Positions 42,662 through 52,080 are shown, counted from the first letter of the stretch. The stretch: DNA of 64,000 bases from DASPJR01 sp035628505 (GCA_035628505.1 DASPJR010000232.1:49216-113215); one strand, 5' to 3'. The notes: generated by a model not told the origin, from the letters alone. Numbers and translations are program-made.

Positions 42662-43780
42662 TTATGGCGCGGGCTTCTCCAGCACGTCCTTGTAACGCGC
42701 CAGAAAGCTAAGCAGAGTCCGGGTCGGCAGCGCAAAACCAACAGCTTCAGCCACCATGGATTTCGCAGTGACCACACCAATCACATTGCCTTGTTCATCA
42801 AGCAGCGGACCTCCCGAGTTACCAGGGTTTACTGGCACGGATGTTTGAATCATTGCCTTGTCTTCAATGGTGCGTTGCGGATTGGAGATGATTCCTCGAG
42901 TGACCGTGTAATCGAGCACCATTATTTCGGTTCTTGATCGCATCAAACCGGGGCTTCCAATGGCGATGACAGGTTCGCCCGTAACAGTTGCAGCTGCGCG
43001 TATCGGAAGATGCGGATAGCCGCCCTTTACCGCCACCGCTGCAGGCACTGCAGGCAATTTGACAAGCGCCAGATCCTCGCTGTTGTTCACCGCAATCACC
43101 TGAGCATCACGCAGCACTAGAGTGTCTTTGCTTTCCCGCCGCTGCATCTCGATGGTAACAGATTTTAGATTGCGCACGACATGACGATTTGTCACCACTA
43201 CGCCGTTGCGGGAAACGACAAATCCGGAGCCGACGCTACCGTCACTTCCACGAATAACGACGACACTCTTCATACATTCCGAAATGATTTTCGTGACATC
43301 CACTGCCGCTTCAGCGGGTTTCTCAGGCTCGGGTTCTTCAGGCGGCGCCTGCGGGGCGAGAGCATTTGCCGTGGCGCGTTGATCGTCGAAAACAAGGCGG
43401 TCGTTCCGGCGCTTTTGATCCTGTAGCCGTCGCTCAAGATCCTTCAGTTGTATCGTCTCATTCTCCAGTTCGGATTCGAGTTGCTGAATCTGTGTTCCAA
43501 CCGCTTCGCGCAATGAAATAGTGTTCGCATCCACCGGACTGCTGCACTTTGACTGGTAAACGAGCGTCGCCGCTATGAAGAAAAGAAATCCGCATACGGC
43601 AAGTGTAATAGTCAAATACGGTGTGCCGGAATGGAGCGCAGCAGCCGCATGGCCCTTTTGACCAGCGTGGTCTGGAGTGTCAATCCAGAAGGCTTTCAGG
43701 CATTTGGGACAAAATAGAGTACCGGCGCTTTTTGCCGAGCTGAAATGCTCGCCACAATGTTTGCAGGTTACGTCTGCCAC
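42662..43780 (-). CDS. HtrA-type serine protease with zinc ribbon and membrane anchor
   Basis: The product is 372 residues from a GTG at 43780, with GAGG upstream. A zinc ribbon (CKHCG at 6-10, CPKC at 24-27) is followed by one membrane segment (about 55-75), a coiled coil (about 95-130), a Pro/Glu-rich linker and a trypsin-like protease domain. The catalytic triad is complete: His200 in TNRHVV, Asp236 in NNSEDLALV and Ser322 in GNSGGPLL. No PDZ domain follows, unlike classical DegP. The ribbon would be cytoplasmic and the protease outside. Its upstream neighbour encodes a homologue without the triad; nine bases separate them, so they are one operon. Confidence 0.9.
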   Translation of the reverse strand: MADVTCKHCGEHFSSAKSAGTLFCPKCLKAFWIDTPDHAGQKGHAAAALHSGTPYLTITLAVCGFLFFIAATLVYQSKCSSPVDANTISLREAVGTQIQQLESELENETIQLKDLERRLQDQKRRNDRLVFDDQRATANALAPQAPPEEPEPEKPAEAAVDVTKIISECMKSVVVIRGSDGSVGSGFVVSRNGVVVTNRHVVRNLKSVTIEMQRRESKDTLVLRDAQVIAVNNSEDLALVKLPAVPAAVAVKGGYPHLPIRAAATVTGEPVIAIGSPGLMRSRTEIMVLDYTVTRGIISNPQRTIEDKAMIQTSVPVNPGNSGGPLLDEQGNVIGVVTAKSMVAEAVGFALPTRTLLSFLARYKDVLEKPAP

Positions 43781-43789
43781 AGGCGCGCC

Positions 43790-45706
43790 TCAAGGATTCT
43801 GCTTTGTCGTTAAGAGCTGGCCGAGATTGAAAATTGAAATTCTACCGTTCCAGCCATCGTAAAGAGCAAGGTGGCGCGAGTCGGAAAGGAAACAGGCGTA
43901 AGTGGCTGAAAAGGGCAGTTCTCCCACCGCCTTCATTTGCTTAAGATCGATGAGCAGCGTTTCTGTTGCCCCGAATGCAAGATCCGGTGAGATCGCCGTG
44001 AGGAACTCCCCAGGCAAGTCTCTCAATCGCTTTAATCCATCCGGAAGAACCTTAAATACTTCCTCTCCGGCAACGATTCTGTCTTCATCATCTGCGGGCA
44101 GCACATAATACCATTGCTGATTAATTGCCGAAGGACGCTTCGTTTTCACCCCCAGCGAAATCATTTCCGCCTGCAGTTCTTTATTTCGCTGAATCACCGT
44201 GGATGCAAAGGAGTTTCGATTGTTGCGGTCCCTGGCCGATATCCGGAGTTCCGCAGCCTTCATCAGGATTGCGCGCACACGCTCAGAATTGAATTTGCCC
44301 AGCGTGCCGCCTGAATCGGTAAAATACCAGGTATTGCCATTGTGCCCAATAAGATTGCCCATCGCGGCGAGACTCTGCGTGCCGGTTCGCAAGTCGGCGA
44401 ACATAAAGTCAGAACCCGTCGCAAGGATGTGCTCCGGACCGTACGGTATGCAGCGCAGCAGCCGTTGTGTCACGAAATGATCAAATTTTCGCCGAATTGT
44501 TCCATCGCCAAGATTTATCTCAATCGACGGCTGTCCCCATGCAAGGACGATAGCCGACGTGCTTCCGAGTTGTGTGCTTATAGAGAAGTTTCCCTGCTGC
44601 TCCGACGTCCAGACTGGGGAGGTGCCTTTCAGCGAAAATGCCGCGATCGTCTTTCCGGGCACGTCAAATGTTACAATCTTGCGGTCCGGTCCGGCGAAAA
44701 ATCCACGTTGCTGCGGAATGAGCTGCTTCAAAGGTATTGATGTGATTGCATTAGGAATCTCGCGTTTAGTAGGACCGCGTTGTCCTACTGTCGTCCGGGC
44801 GGCCTTTTCCTTCAGAAAAGCAGAGCATCGCCGAAGCGCTTCACTGAGTTGGTCCCCGGGAATCATAAACGACGTCCTGTCCATGGTTCCTGTGCTGGCT
44901 GCAAAAATACCCACGCATGCGCCATCGGCGGTAAACACTGGAGCGCCCTGGGAAACGGCATTGAATGGCAACGATGTTTGAGTCAGCAGGTAGCGTCCAA
45001 TGACGCGCGCTTCTGAGCTCACATTTCCATCCAGAAGCGCCCACTCGGTGTTCCTGGAGCCATTCAGCGCCAGAGAGTAGATTGTCTCACCATTTTTTGG
45101 CGCGCGGATCTGAGCGGTGATCTGCTCGGCAACATTTCTCCCCAATCGGGCAACGTCAGCGCTGGGTTTAAAAAAACGGAGGCGGGTGTCAGGATCGACA
45201 TAGGCCTGGCTGGACGATTCTGCTTTTGCGCGCCGGGGAGAAATAAAATCTGGGGAATTACTGGCGAGATTAACCAGCATAGGCTCATCATCCACGAGCA
45301 CCAGAAATGCCGGCCCTGCATTGTCTATGGAAGTCGCCGTTTTGAAGAGGGCGACAACTTCGTTCATCGTACGCGGGCGGGGCGGCATCGCCGCCTCAGG
45401 AGGAGCTTCAGGACGGGTGTTGTGGCGTGCCCGCGAGTCTGCACGGGATTCCAGCTCCGTGTTCCTGGCACAGATCGTTTCGATCTCTGCCGAGAGTGCC
45501 TGCTTTTCTTTTCGAAGGACTTCCAATTTTTTCTGAAGTTCAGACTGCTGTGCCAGCAATGATTGCATGGCGAGTTTCTCACGTTGCTCACTCTCGTGTG
45601 CTGGGTTATGAACGACCGCCGTAAACAGCGCAACCATTCCGGCGAATGCCAGAAATCCTGCTGCGAGGACACCCATTCCCGTACGCAAGGGCATGCGATA
45701 TTCCAT
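43790..45706 (-). CDS. membrane-anchored pseudo-protease with propeller-like domain
   Basis: The product is 638 residues from the ATG at 45706; other starts (TTG 45730, ATG 45694) are possible and none has a clear ribosome site. A membrane segment (about 10-32) and a coiled coil (about 36-90) match the layout of the neighbouring protease. The region around 240-290 aligns with that protease's C-terminal lobe: QTSLPFNAVSQGAPVF faces QTSVPVNPGNSGGPLL, with Gln in place of the catalytic Ser, and the His region reads NLASNS. The C-terminal 330 residues look like beta-propeller blades (TSEQQGNFSIS, FADLRTGTQSL, LIDLKQMKAVGELP). It probably binds the protease or its substrates. Confidence 0.75.
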   Translation of the reverse strand: MEYRMPLRTGMGVLAAGFLAFAGMVALFTAVVHNPAHESEQREKLAMQSLLAQQSELQKKLEVLRKEKQALSAEIETICARNTELESRADSRARHNTRPEAPPEAAMPPRPRTMNEVVALFKTATSIDNAGPAFLVLVDDEPMLVNLASNSPDFISPRRAKAESSSQAYVDPDTRLRFFKPSADVARLGRNVAEQITAQIRAPKNGETIYSLALNGSRNTEWALLDGNVSSEARVIGRYLLTQTSLPFNAVSQGAPVFTADGACVGIFAASTGTMDRTSFMIPGDQLSEALRRCSAFLKEKAARTTVGQRGPTKREIPNAITSIPLKQLIPQQRGFFAGPDRKIVTFDVPGKTIAAFSLKGTSPVWTSEQQGNFSISTQLGSTSAIVLAWGQPSIEINLGDGTIRRKFDHFVTQRLLRCIPYGPEHILATGSDFMFADLRTGTQSLAAMGNLIGHNGNTWYFTDSGGTLGKFNSERVRAILMKAAELRISARDRNNRNSFASTVIQRNKELQAEMISLGVKTKRPSAINQQWYYVLPADDEDRIVAGEEVFKVLPDGLKRLRDLPGEFLTAISPDLAFGATETLLIDLKQMKAVGELPFSATYACFLSDSRHLALYDGWNGRISIFNLGQLLTTKQNP

Positions 45707-46036
45707 CAACCCATTTGAGCAATAGGACAAGGCAACTTATAGCGATCCCACGCAGTATAATCCGAAATTTACAATCGGACATTCTTATTTTCTGAATCGA
45801 ATCCCCGGTCGCGTGAAAGCCGGTAGCCAGCTGGTCCACTGGTTCGCCGTTAGAAAAACTGGCGCGGCGCGCGGCGGCGGCTGGAACTGCATTCCCCCAC
45901 GCTACCGCTCGGCAATGCGCTTCAGCTTCTCACCGGATCTGAAAGCCCCGATCGGTTTCCGCGTTGTGGTGAGCGTGCCGAAGAAGTGAGCGGCACCCAG
46001 TTGGCAACGCGCAGGGTGTAACCTCTTGCGCTGGCG

Positions 46037-46066
46037 CGCCCAGACGACGTTGTCGTCTGGGCCACC
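46037..46066 (-). repeat. REP-like element, single copy
   Basis: Read on the minus strand: GGTGG, then CCCAGACGAC, loop AAC, GTCGTCTGGG (46039-46061), then a GCGCGCC tail. The GGTGG prefix, the AAC loop and the CCCAG opening match the elements at 57136 and 51303. Confidence 0.7.
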
Positions 46067-46078
46067 CGGCAGGCAGCC

Positions 46079-46099
46079 AATCCGCAATCCGCAATCCGC
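46079..46099. repeat. AATCCGC heptamer, three exact copies
   Basis: Three perfect head-to-tail AATCCGC units are followed by an AATAGG remnant. They end eight bases from the stop codon of the next minus-strand gene. Confidence 0.85.
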
Positions 46100-46106
46100 A
46101 ATAGGA

Positions 46107-48686
46107 TCACTTCTTGCCGAAGAAGCGGCCGAGGAAGGTTTTGCCGCCTTCGGGCTTCTCTGCGGTCTTCTCTGCGACCGCGGCGGCAGGTTTCTCGGGC
46201 TTTTTGCCGGGGGCGCTGCCGTCGCCTTGCGCGCGCTGCAGGTCTTTGCGCTTGCTGGCGATGTGCTTCTTCAGGTCGGGCTTCGCCTCCGCGTGCTCCT
46301 CTTCAGCAGAGACGCTCACCTCCGCCGGCTGCGGAACGGGCTCCTCGACGTTCACCTCCTGCGCCGTTGGGACATCTTCTGTCGCCTCCGGACCGCTCGC
46401 CAGAACCGGTTCGCCGTTGTGCGTCAGCACAGGCGGCTCGGTGCGAGCCGGCTTCGGCTCGGCAGTAGTCTCCAGCGGCGAGGGCGCTTCGACGGCTTCC
46501 ATGGTCGCGGCGCTGCTGCCGGGATCGGCCAGAACTTTACCCAGACGCGCTGCGAACTCGGACTTCAGCGTCTCCAGCCGCGCCTGCAGCTTCGCGGCAT
46601 CCTGCTCGGCCTGCGCCGCGCGCTTGTCGGCTTCTTCGATGCGCTTTCGCGCGTGCTTGCTCGCGGAGACCACTTCGACGGCTTCGGCAGAGAGCTCGGC
46701 CATCAGACGGTTGTGATCGCTGGCCAGTGAATCGATTGCCGAGCCGGTAACTTCGCGGTAGCGCGTGAAGCGCGCGTTGAGACGTTCAGTCTCCTCCTGC
46801 GCGCGCTCGACTTTCTTGAGCGCGCTGTCGCGCTCGGCGGTGACGGCCTCCTTGGCGCTCTTCTCGCTCGCCAGACGGCTCTCAAGGTCGGCGACTTTCG
46901 CGTCCAGGCTGCGCTTGGCGGTCTGCAGATCATTGCGCTCCTTCGTGAGCGTCTCGTTATCGGCCTTCTGGGAGCTCAGGCGGCGGTCCAGCTCCGCGAC
47001 TTTCGCGTCGACCTCACGCTTGGCATCGCCGAGCTTGTCGCGTTCCTGCACGGCTTCGGCCTTCGCGGCTTTCTCGAGATTCAACCGCGTCTGCAGGTCG
47101 GCGACCTGCGCGTCGAGTTCCTTCTGCGCTTCGGCGAGCTTGTCGCGCTCTCGCGTGAGATTCTCGCGCATCTGCTTTTCAGAATCGAGCCGGCTTTCCA
47201 GGTCCGCGATGCGCGCGCCGAGGTCACCGTTATTCTCCGCAAGCTCGTCCCGCTTCTTCGCCGCCGTCTCGCGCGCCTCGCGCTCTGACGACAAGCGCCG
47301 GTCGAGCTCCGCGACTTTCGCGTCCAGCTCGCGGCGCGCCTCTGCCAGCTCGTCGCGCTTGCGCTGTGCGGCTTCCTTGGCCTCTACTTCCGAGCTCAGG
47401 CGTTTGTTCAGATCGCCGGCTTTCGCCTCCAGCTCGCGCCGGATCTCCGCGAGTTCATCGCGCTCTTCGATTGCCGCTTCCTTGGCTTTGCGGTCGGCGG
47501 CGGCAGCGGCTTCGACCTGCGCCAGCTTCACTTCGAGTTCGCGGCGCGCGGCCGAGAGTTCGGTGCGTTCGCGTGTGACGGTCTCCTTCGCTTCGCGCTC
47601 GGACTTTAGTCGCGCTTCAAGCCCGGCGAGCTTCGCATCGAGTTCACGGCGTGCCTCGGCGGCGGCATCGCCTTCGCTGGCTTTCGCAGCCGATTCCACG
47701 CGCGCCTGCAGCTCCGCGACTTTGACGTCGAGCTCGCGGCGGGCTTCGGCGAGCGCATCACGCTCTTTAAGCGCCGCTTCCTTGGCCTTGGTATCGGAGG
47801 CCTGCCGCGCCTCGAGTTCGGCCACGCGTGCGTCGAGCGATTTCTGCGCCGACGCCAGCTCGTTGCGCTCTTTCACCGAAGCATCGCGCGCCTCCCGCGC
47901 TTCAGCCAGGTTGCGCGTGAGCTCGTCGATGCGCGCCTGCATCTCCCGGCGCGCCTCGGAAAGCGCATTGCGCTGGTCGCTCTGCTCCTTTTCTTTTTCG
48001 CGCTCGGACGACATTCGCGATTCAAGCGCGGCGACCTTGGCATCGAGGTCCTGGCGGAGCTGCGCAAGCTCGTCGCGCTCTTTCAACGCGGCCTTTTTCG
48101 CTTCGCGCTCGCTGGCCAGCGTCTTGGTCAGATTCGCAATCGTCGCCGCGAACTCCTGCCGCATCTCGGCGATGTCCTCGCCACCAGCCTCATCACGGTC
48201 AGCGGAGCGATCCTTTTCCTCGCTGTCTGGCTTCGCCTCGGGCGCACGCGGCTGAATGAGTTCTTCCGATTCGACTTTGATCTCGACCTGCGGGGGCGCA
48301 CTTTCACTTTGAGGCGCTACAGCAGAAACCGCCGGCGGAACAGCGGCCTGCTCGGCCGCCGCCGTTGCGGGCGCCGCTTCGCTCTGCGCCAGCGGAGGCA
48401 CTTCGACTTTCGCGTTCACACCGCTGAGCGACGCGCCTTCGGGCGCCGCGCGGCCGCCATGCTGAGCACTGATTTTCTGCTGGCAGGTTTTGCAGGCCGC
48501 GGCAGCGCTGCCATGAAGATCATTGTGCGACCAGCAGTTGGAGCACAGCAGCTTGCCAGCGGCGGGGCTGCGCGCGGAGTTTGGAAATGTTAGCTTGTTT
48601 TTGCAGGCCTTGCACTGCGATTTCTGTCCCGCCGCGCCTTTGTAACGCTTTCCACAATTTGCGCAGGAAATGATAAAGGTGCTCAT
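46107..48686 (-). CDS. zinc-ribbon protein with long repeated coiled coil
   Basis: The product is 859 residues from the ATG at 48686, which has AGGGGGA upstream. Two zinc ribbons open it (CANCG at about 8-12 with CKAC; CSNCW with CKTC). A low-complexity linker follows (about 95-180). Residues of about 190-640 are a coiled coil of roughly twelve tandem 35-residue units of the form ERDELAEARRELDAKVAEL plus DRRLSSEREAKEAA. The unit is five heptads. The tail is Ala/Glu/Pro-rich and ends in FLGRFFGKK. No membrane segment is visible. A scaffold or filament-like cytoplasmic role is inferred. It shares N-terminal ribbons with the upstream protease and the MoxR ATPase. Confidence 0.85.
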   Translation of the reverse strand: MSTFIISCANCGKRYKGAAGQKSQCKACKNKLTFPNSARSPAAGKLLCSNCWSHNDLHGSAAAACKTCQQKISAQHGGRAAPEGASLSGVNAKVEVPPLAQSEAAPATAAAEQAAVPPAVSAVAPQSESAPPQVEIKVESEELIQPRAPEAKPDSEEKDRSADRDEAGGEDIAEMRQEFAATIANLTKTLASEREAKKAALKERDELAQLRQDLDAKVAALESRMSSEREKEKEQSDQRNALSEARREMQARIDELTRNLAEAREARDASVKERNELASAQKSLDARVAELEARQASDTKAKEAALKERDALAEARRELDVKVAELQARVESAAKASEGDAAAEARRELDAKLAGLEARLKSEREAKETVTRERTELSAARRELEVKLAQVEAAAAADRKAKEAAIEERDELAEIRRELEAKAGDLNKRLSSEVEAKEAAQRKRDELAEARRELDAKVAELDRRLSSEREARETAAKKRDELAENNGDLGARIADLESRLDSEKQMRENLTRERDKLAEAQKELDAQVADLQTRLNLEKAAKAEAVQERDKLGDAKREVDAKVAELDRRLSSQKADNETLTKERNDLQTAKRSLDAKVADLESRLASEKSAKEAVTAERDSALKKVERAQEETERLNARFTRYREVTGSAIDSLASDHNRLMAELSAEAVEVVSASKHARKRIEEADKRAAQAEQDAAKLQARLETLKSEFAARLGKVLADPGSSAATMEAVEAPSPLETTAEPKPARTEPPVLTHNGEPVLASGPEATEDVPTAQEVNVEEPVPQPAEVSVSAEEEHAEAKPDLKKHIASKRKDLQRAQGDGSAPGKKPEKPAAAVAEKTAEKPEGGKTFLGRFFGKK

Positions 48687-48879
48687 CGGTCCCCCTTTAA
48701 ATGGCGGCCACGGCAGCAATAGCGTTGTTATGCGCGGGCTCTGATAACAGTTTTTGACTCTTTTGGGAAGAACGAAAACACCAGGCCATTTTTGAAAATC
48801 GTGTATTCTCCGCAGCAGAGGAAAATTCCTGTCCCACCCCCGAGGTCAACGGCCAATTAACTTGCGGAGGGTTTCCGGC

Positions 48880-51153
48880 ATGAGACAAGGTGGCAACGCG
48901 ATGAATTCAGTGTTCAACATGCTGCTGCTTGTCACCATGGCAGGCGGGCTGTTCGGTTCCCTGGCTGTGTACGCCGGCGACGTGACGCCGCTTGCTGGTA
49001 CCCAGCCGTTGACGATGGAAGGCGACATCGCTTCCGAGCTCGTCAGCGGCGTTGACAGATTTCTGCTCGGGAAGATCGAAGCGGCAACGGCCCAGCGCGG
49101 TAACTACTGGAAGCGCGATTTTTCCTCGGCTGAAAAATACAACGCCTCCGTGGAACCCAACCGCAAGCGCCTGGCGCACATTCTCGGCGCGCGCGATCCG
49201 CGCACGCCTTTCGATGATGTCGAATTGGTCGGCTCCCCCTCCCAGCCGGCACGCGTTGGACAGAGTGATTCTTACGAGATCTTCGCCGTGCGCTGGCCGG
49301 CGTTCGCCAATGTGAATGCCGAGGGCCTTCTGCTTGTGCCCAAAGGCAAGGTGCGCGCGAACGTGATCGCGGTGCCGGACTGCGCAAATTCGCCCGAGCA
49401 GCTGGCAGGCCTGGAGCAAGGCCTGCCGCCTGAAAGCCAGACGGCGCGCCGCCTGGCTGAAGCCGGCTGTCGCGTGCTGGTGCCGCTGCTTATTAACCGT
49501 GCGCCCAGCCACAAGAGACAGTACATCACCAACCGCGAATACGTTTACCGTGCCGCATTTGTTCTAGGGCGGCACATTATCGGCTACGAGATTCAAAAAA
49601 TTCTCGCCGGCGTGGACTGGTTTGCAAAAACATCCGACGGCAAGCGCGCAAAGATCGCCATCCATGGCTACGGTGAAGGCGGCCTGCTCGCTCTTGCCGC
49701 GGCCGCGCTGGATACGCGCATCGATGCCGTGTGTGTCAGCGGTTATTTCGACGACCGCCGCAATCTCTGGCAGGAGCCTATTGACCGCAATGTCTTCGGG
49801 CTGCTGGAACAGTTCGGCGATGCGGAGCTCGCCAGCCTGATTGCGCCGCGCAAGCTGATCGTCGATGCCTCCCACGGCCCCGAGCTGATCCTGAACGCTA
49901 AACTCGGTGCTCCGGCGCGGCTGGTTTCGCCAGAATTGGAATCTGTTCGCAGAGAAGTCGAACGCGCGCGGACGCTGACGAAGGATCTCTCTGGCGCGCA
50001 GGAGATCGAGCTCGTCAGCGATGGCGGGTTGAGTGCTTTGTTAAGCTCGGTCGCGCCTGGCGCGAAGCTCCAGAAAAAGGAGAAGCTGCCGGAAAGCGCC
50101 GGCAAGCGCGGCGATTCAGCGGCCCGCCACACGCGGCAGCTGCAGGAGCTCGATCGTCACACGCAGGCGCTGTTGCTGGAGAGTTCCTACGTACGGCAGG
50201 CATTCATGAAAGAACTGGATACGTCTTCGCCCGAGAAGTTTCAGAAGGCAGCAGGCAACTATCGCGAGCATTTCCGGCGTGAGGTGATCGGGCACTTTGA
50301 CGACTCTTTCCTGCCCTTCAACGCGCGCACGCGCAAAGTGTACGAAACGCCCAAGTACACGGGCTACGAAGTGGTGCTGGATGTCTTCCCCGACGTGATC
50401 GCCTACGGCATTCTGCTTCTGCCCGCCAACATGAAAGAAGGCGAGAAGCGCCCGGTGGTCGTCTGCCAGCACGGGCTGGAGGGTCGGCCGCAGGAGACGG
50501 TTACCGGCGCCAACAAGTTCTATCACGACTTCGCGGCGAAGCTGGCCGAGCGCGGGTTCATCACGTTTTCGCCGCAGAATCTGTATATCTTTCGCGACCG
50601 TTTCCGCACGCTGCAGCGCAAGGCCAATCCGCTGAAAAAGACGCTCTTTTCGATCATCACCCCGCAGCACCAGCAGATCCTCAACTGGCTGAAGACGCTG
50701 CCGAACGTCGACCCGCAGCGCCTGGCGTTTTACGGCCTCAGCTATGGCGGCAAAACGGCGATGCGCGTGCCGGCTCTGGTGAGCGATTATTGCCTCTCGA
50801 TCTGCTCGGGCGATTTCAACGAATGGGTCTGGAAGAACGCGTCCAGCCGCAGTTCGTACAGTTATGTCCACTACGACGAATACGAGATTTTCGAATTCGA
50901 CCTGGGCAGCACATTTAACTACGCGGAGATGGCTGCGCTGATCGCCCCCCGCCCGTTCATGGTCGAACGCGGGCATTTCGACAACGTCGCGCCGGATGAA
51001 ATGGTGGCGTACGAATTCGCGAAAGTGCAGTTCCTGTACGAAGCGCGTCTGAAACTCACTGGCCGCTGCGAGATCGAATACTTCAACGGCCCGCACATGA
51101 TCAATGGCAAAGGCACTTTCGACTTCCTGCACCGCCATTTGAACTGGCCGTGA
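48880..51153 (+). CDS. secreted esterase with two alpha/beta-hydrolase domains
   Basis: The product is 757 residues from the ATG at 48880, with GGAGG about nine bases upstream. A signal peptide covers about the first 33 residues (NMLLLVTMAGGLFGSLAVYA). The first alpha/beta-hydrolase domain (about 100-400) reads AIHGYGEGGLLAL where GxSxG is expected, so the nucleophile Ser is Glu. The second domain (about 420-757) has a normal AFYGLSYGGKTAM near 614-626. Other motifs include VVCQHGLEGRPQE (oxyanion region) and a late NGPHMINGKG histidine. It resembles the acetyl xylan esterase/dienelactone hydrolase group. The first domain may bind carbohydrate or support the second. Confidence 0.82.
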   Translation: MRQGGNAMNSVFNMLLLVTMAGGLFGSLAVYAGDVTPLAGTQPLTMEGDIASELVSGVDRFLLGKIEAATAQRGNYWKRDFSSAEKYNASVEPNRKRLAHILGARDPRTPFDDVELVGSPSQPARVGQSDSYEIFAVRWPAFANVNAEGLLLVPKGKVRANVIAVPDCANSPEQLAGLEQGLPPESQTARRLAEAGCRVLVPLLINRAPSHKRQYITNREYVYRAAFVLGRHIIGYEIQKILAGVDWFAKTSDGKRAKIAIHGYGEGGLLALAAAALDTRIDAVCVSGYFDDRRNLWQEPIDRNVFGLLEQFGDAELASLIAPRKLIVDASHGPELILNAKLGAPARLVSPELESVRREVERARTLTKDLSGAQEIELVSDGGLSALLSSVAPGAKLQKKEKLPESAGKRGDSAARHTRQLQELDRHTQALLLESSYVRQAFMKELDTSSPEKFQKAAGNYREHFRREVIGHFDDSFLPFNARTRKVYETPKYTGYEVVLDVFPDVIAYGILLLPANMKEGEKRPVVVCQHGLEGRPQETVTGANKFYHDFAAKLAERGFITFSPQNLYIFRDRFRTLQRKANPLKKTLFSIITPQHQQILNWLKTLPNVDPQRLAFYGLSYGGKTAMRVPALVSDYCLSICSGDFNEWVWKNASSRSSYSYVHYDEYEIFEFDLGSTFNYAEMAALIAPRPFMVERGHFDNVAPDEMVAYEFAKVQFLYEARLKLTGRCEIEYFNGPHMINGKGTFDFLHRHLNWP

Positions 51154-51157
51154 GCAG

Positions 51158-51205
51158 TGTAGCCCGGCCCGACGGGCCGGGTCGCGCAGCGACAAGACGC
51201 CCCAG
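51158..51205 (+). repeat. REP-like element, copy 1 of a facing pair
   Basis: CCCGGCCC (51163-51170), loop GAC and GGGCCGGG (51174-51181) are followed by TCGC-GCA-GCGA and CAAGACGCCCCAG. It faces the copy at 51303-51352. Confidence 0.8.
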
Positions 51206-51302
51206 TTGAGATGTTGCACGTGGAGAACGCCCGGTACTACGAAGAGATCTGCGTAACACGTTTATTCACTAATGTAGCATTAAAGAGACTACAACGTTTG
51301 TT

Positions 51303-51352
51303 CTGGGGCTTCTTGTCGCTTCGCGACACGGCCCGTTGGGCCGTGTCACCCA
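51303..51352 (-). repeat. REP-like element, copy 2 of a facing pair
   Basis: On the minus strand: GGTGACACGGCCC, loop AAC, GGGCCGTG, then TCGC-GAA-GCGA and CAAGAAGCCCCAG. It is the most regular copy of the family. Confidence 0.82.
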
Positions 51353-52080
51353 CTAATGAGGCAATCGAAATCTGAATTCCGAAATCAAAACTGTTGCCAC
51401 GGCTGAGCCTGCATGGTAGGATTCTGTACGGTATGGCTCTAAAGTTTTCCGGGCTTGGCTGATACCCTATACTCTGGCCTGAACCGATCCTCCGGTCGCA
51501 GAGCAAACCAGCTGAGTTCCGCGCTCACCGTCGACAACTCCAATTGGTCGCACACACCTTATTGGGCGCTGAGAACTGATTCGTTCCGGTTCTTTCGTGC
51601 TCTCAGCCCAGATCGTTCGCGTGGCGCTGTGCGATAAACAGGAGCCCTGTCACGGCTGAACGAAAGGTCGTGCGCCATGAAGTGGAATCTCATCGCAAGT
51701 CAGGAACACACCCGCCACATCGATACCGAGAACGAAGCCGTCTTCTCGCGCGGGCTTGATGCGCTATATGAACAGCGCTGCAAGCTGCGTCAGCACCTCG
51801 GCGACTTCAAGGAGTACTTCGGCAATCAGTACCAGGAAGATATCGAGCGCTACGGCAAGGAGCACGCCGACGCGATCAGTAATGAACGGGCCATGGAGGC
51901 CGAACAGCGTTACTGGTTCGGCGACGCGCCGCTGTGGATGCAGCTATCCGGACTCTACCGTGGCTCGCACACAATCATGAGCGCCAACGAACGGGCGGGC
52001 CGGCTGCGCAAACTCCTGCGGCGAGTCGAACGGCTCATCCGCGCGGAACTGCGTCGCGCTACGGCGGAGATCAGCCCACG

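Larger units (their letters stand above)
45731..46106. other. region with a REP-like hairpin and AATCCGC heptamers
   Basis: No gene is visible in about 375 bases. A TATAAT at 45756-45761 on the plus strand has no gene downstream. A REP-like hairpin occupies 46037-46066, and three exact AATCCGC heptamers 46079-46099. They directly precede the stop codon of the coiled-coil gene. Confidence 0.6.
51154..51676. other. repeat-rich intergenic region
   Basis: 523 bases hold two facing REP-like elements (51158-51205 and 51303-51352) and ATCGAAATCTGAATTCCGAAATC words at 51362-51386. No coding sequence is supported. Confidence 0.6.

Noticed and set aside
45756..45761. TATAAT promoter box on the plus strand
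   Set aside because: No plus-strand gene follows for more than 3 kb, and no -35 box is at the right distance.
46765..48255. Ser/Arg-rich plus-strand open frame opposite the coiled-coil gene
   Set aside because: It mirrors the 105-base repeat of the real gene and has no independent start signal.
51455..51637. Small plus-strand open frame of about 60 codons in the intergenic region
   Set aside because: No ribosome site, no recognisable fold, and it lies in a repeat-rich non-coding stretch.
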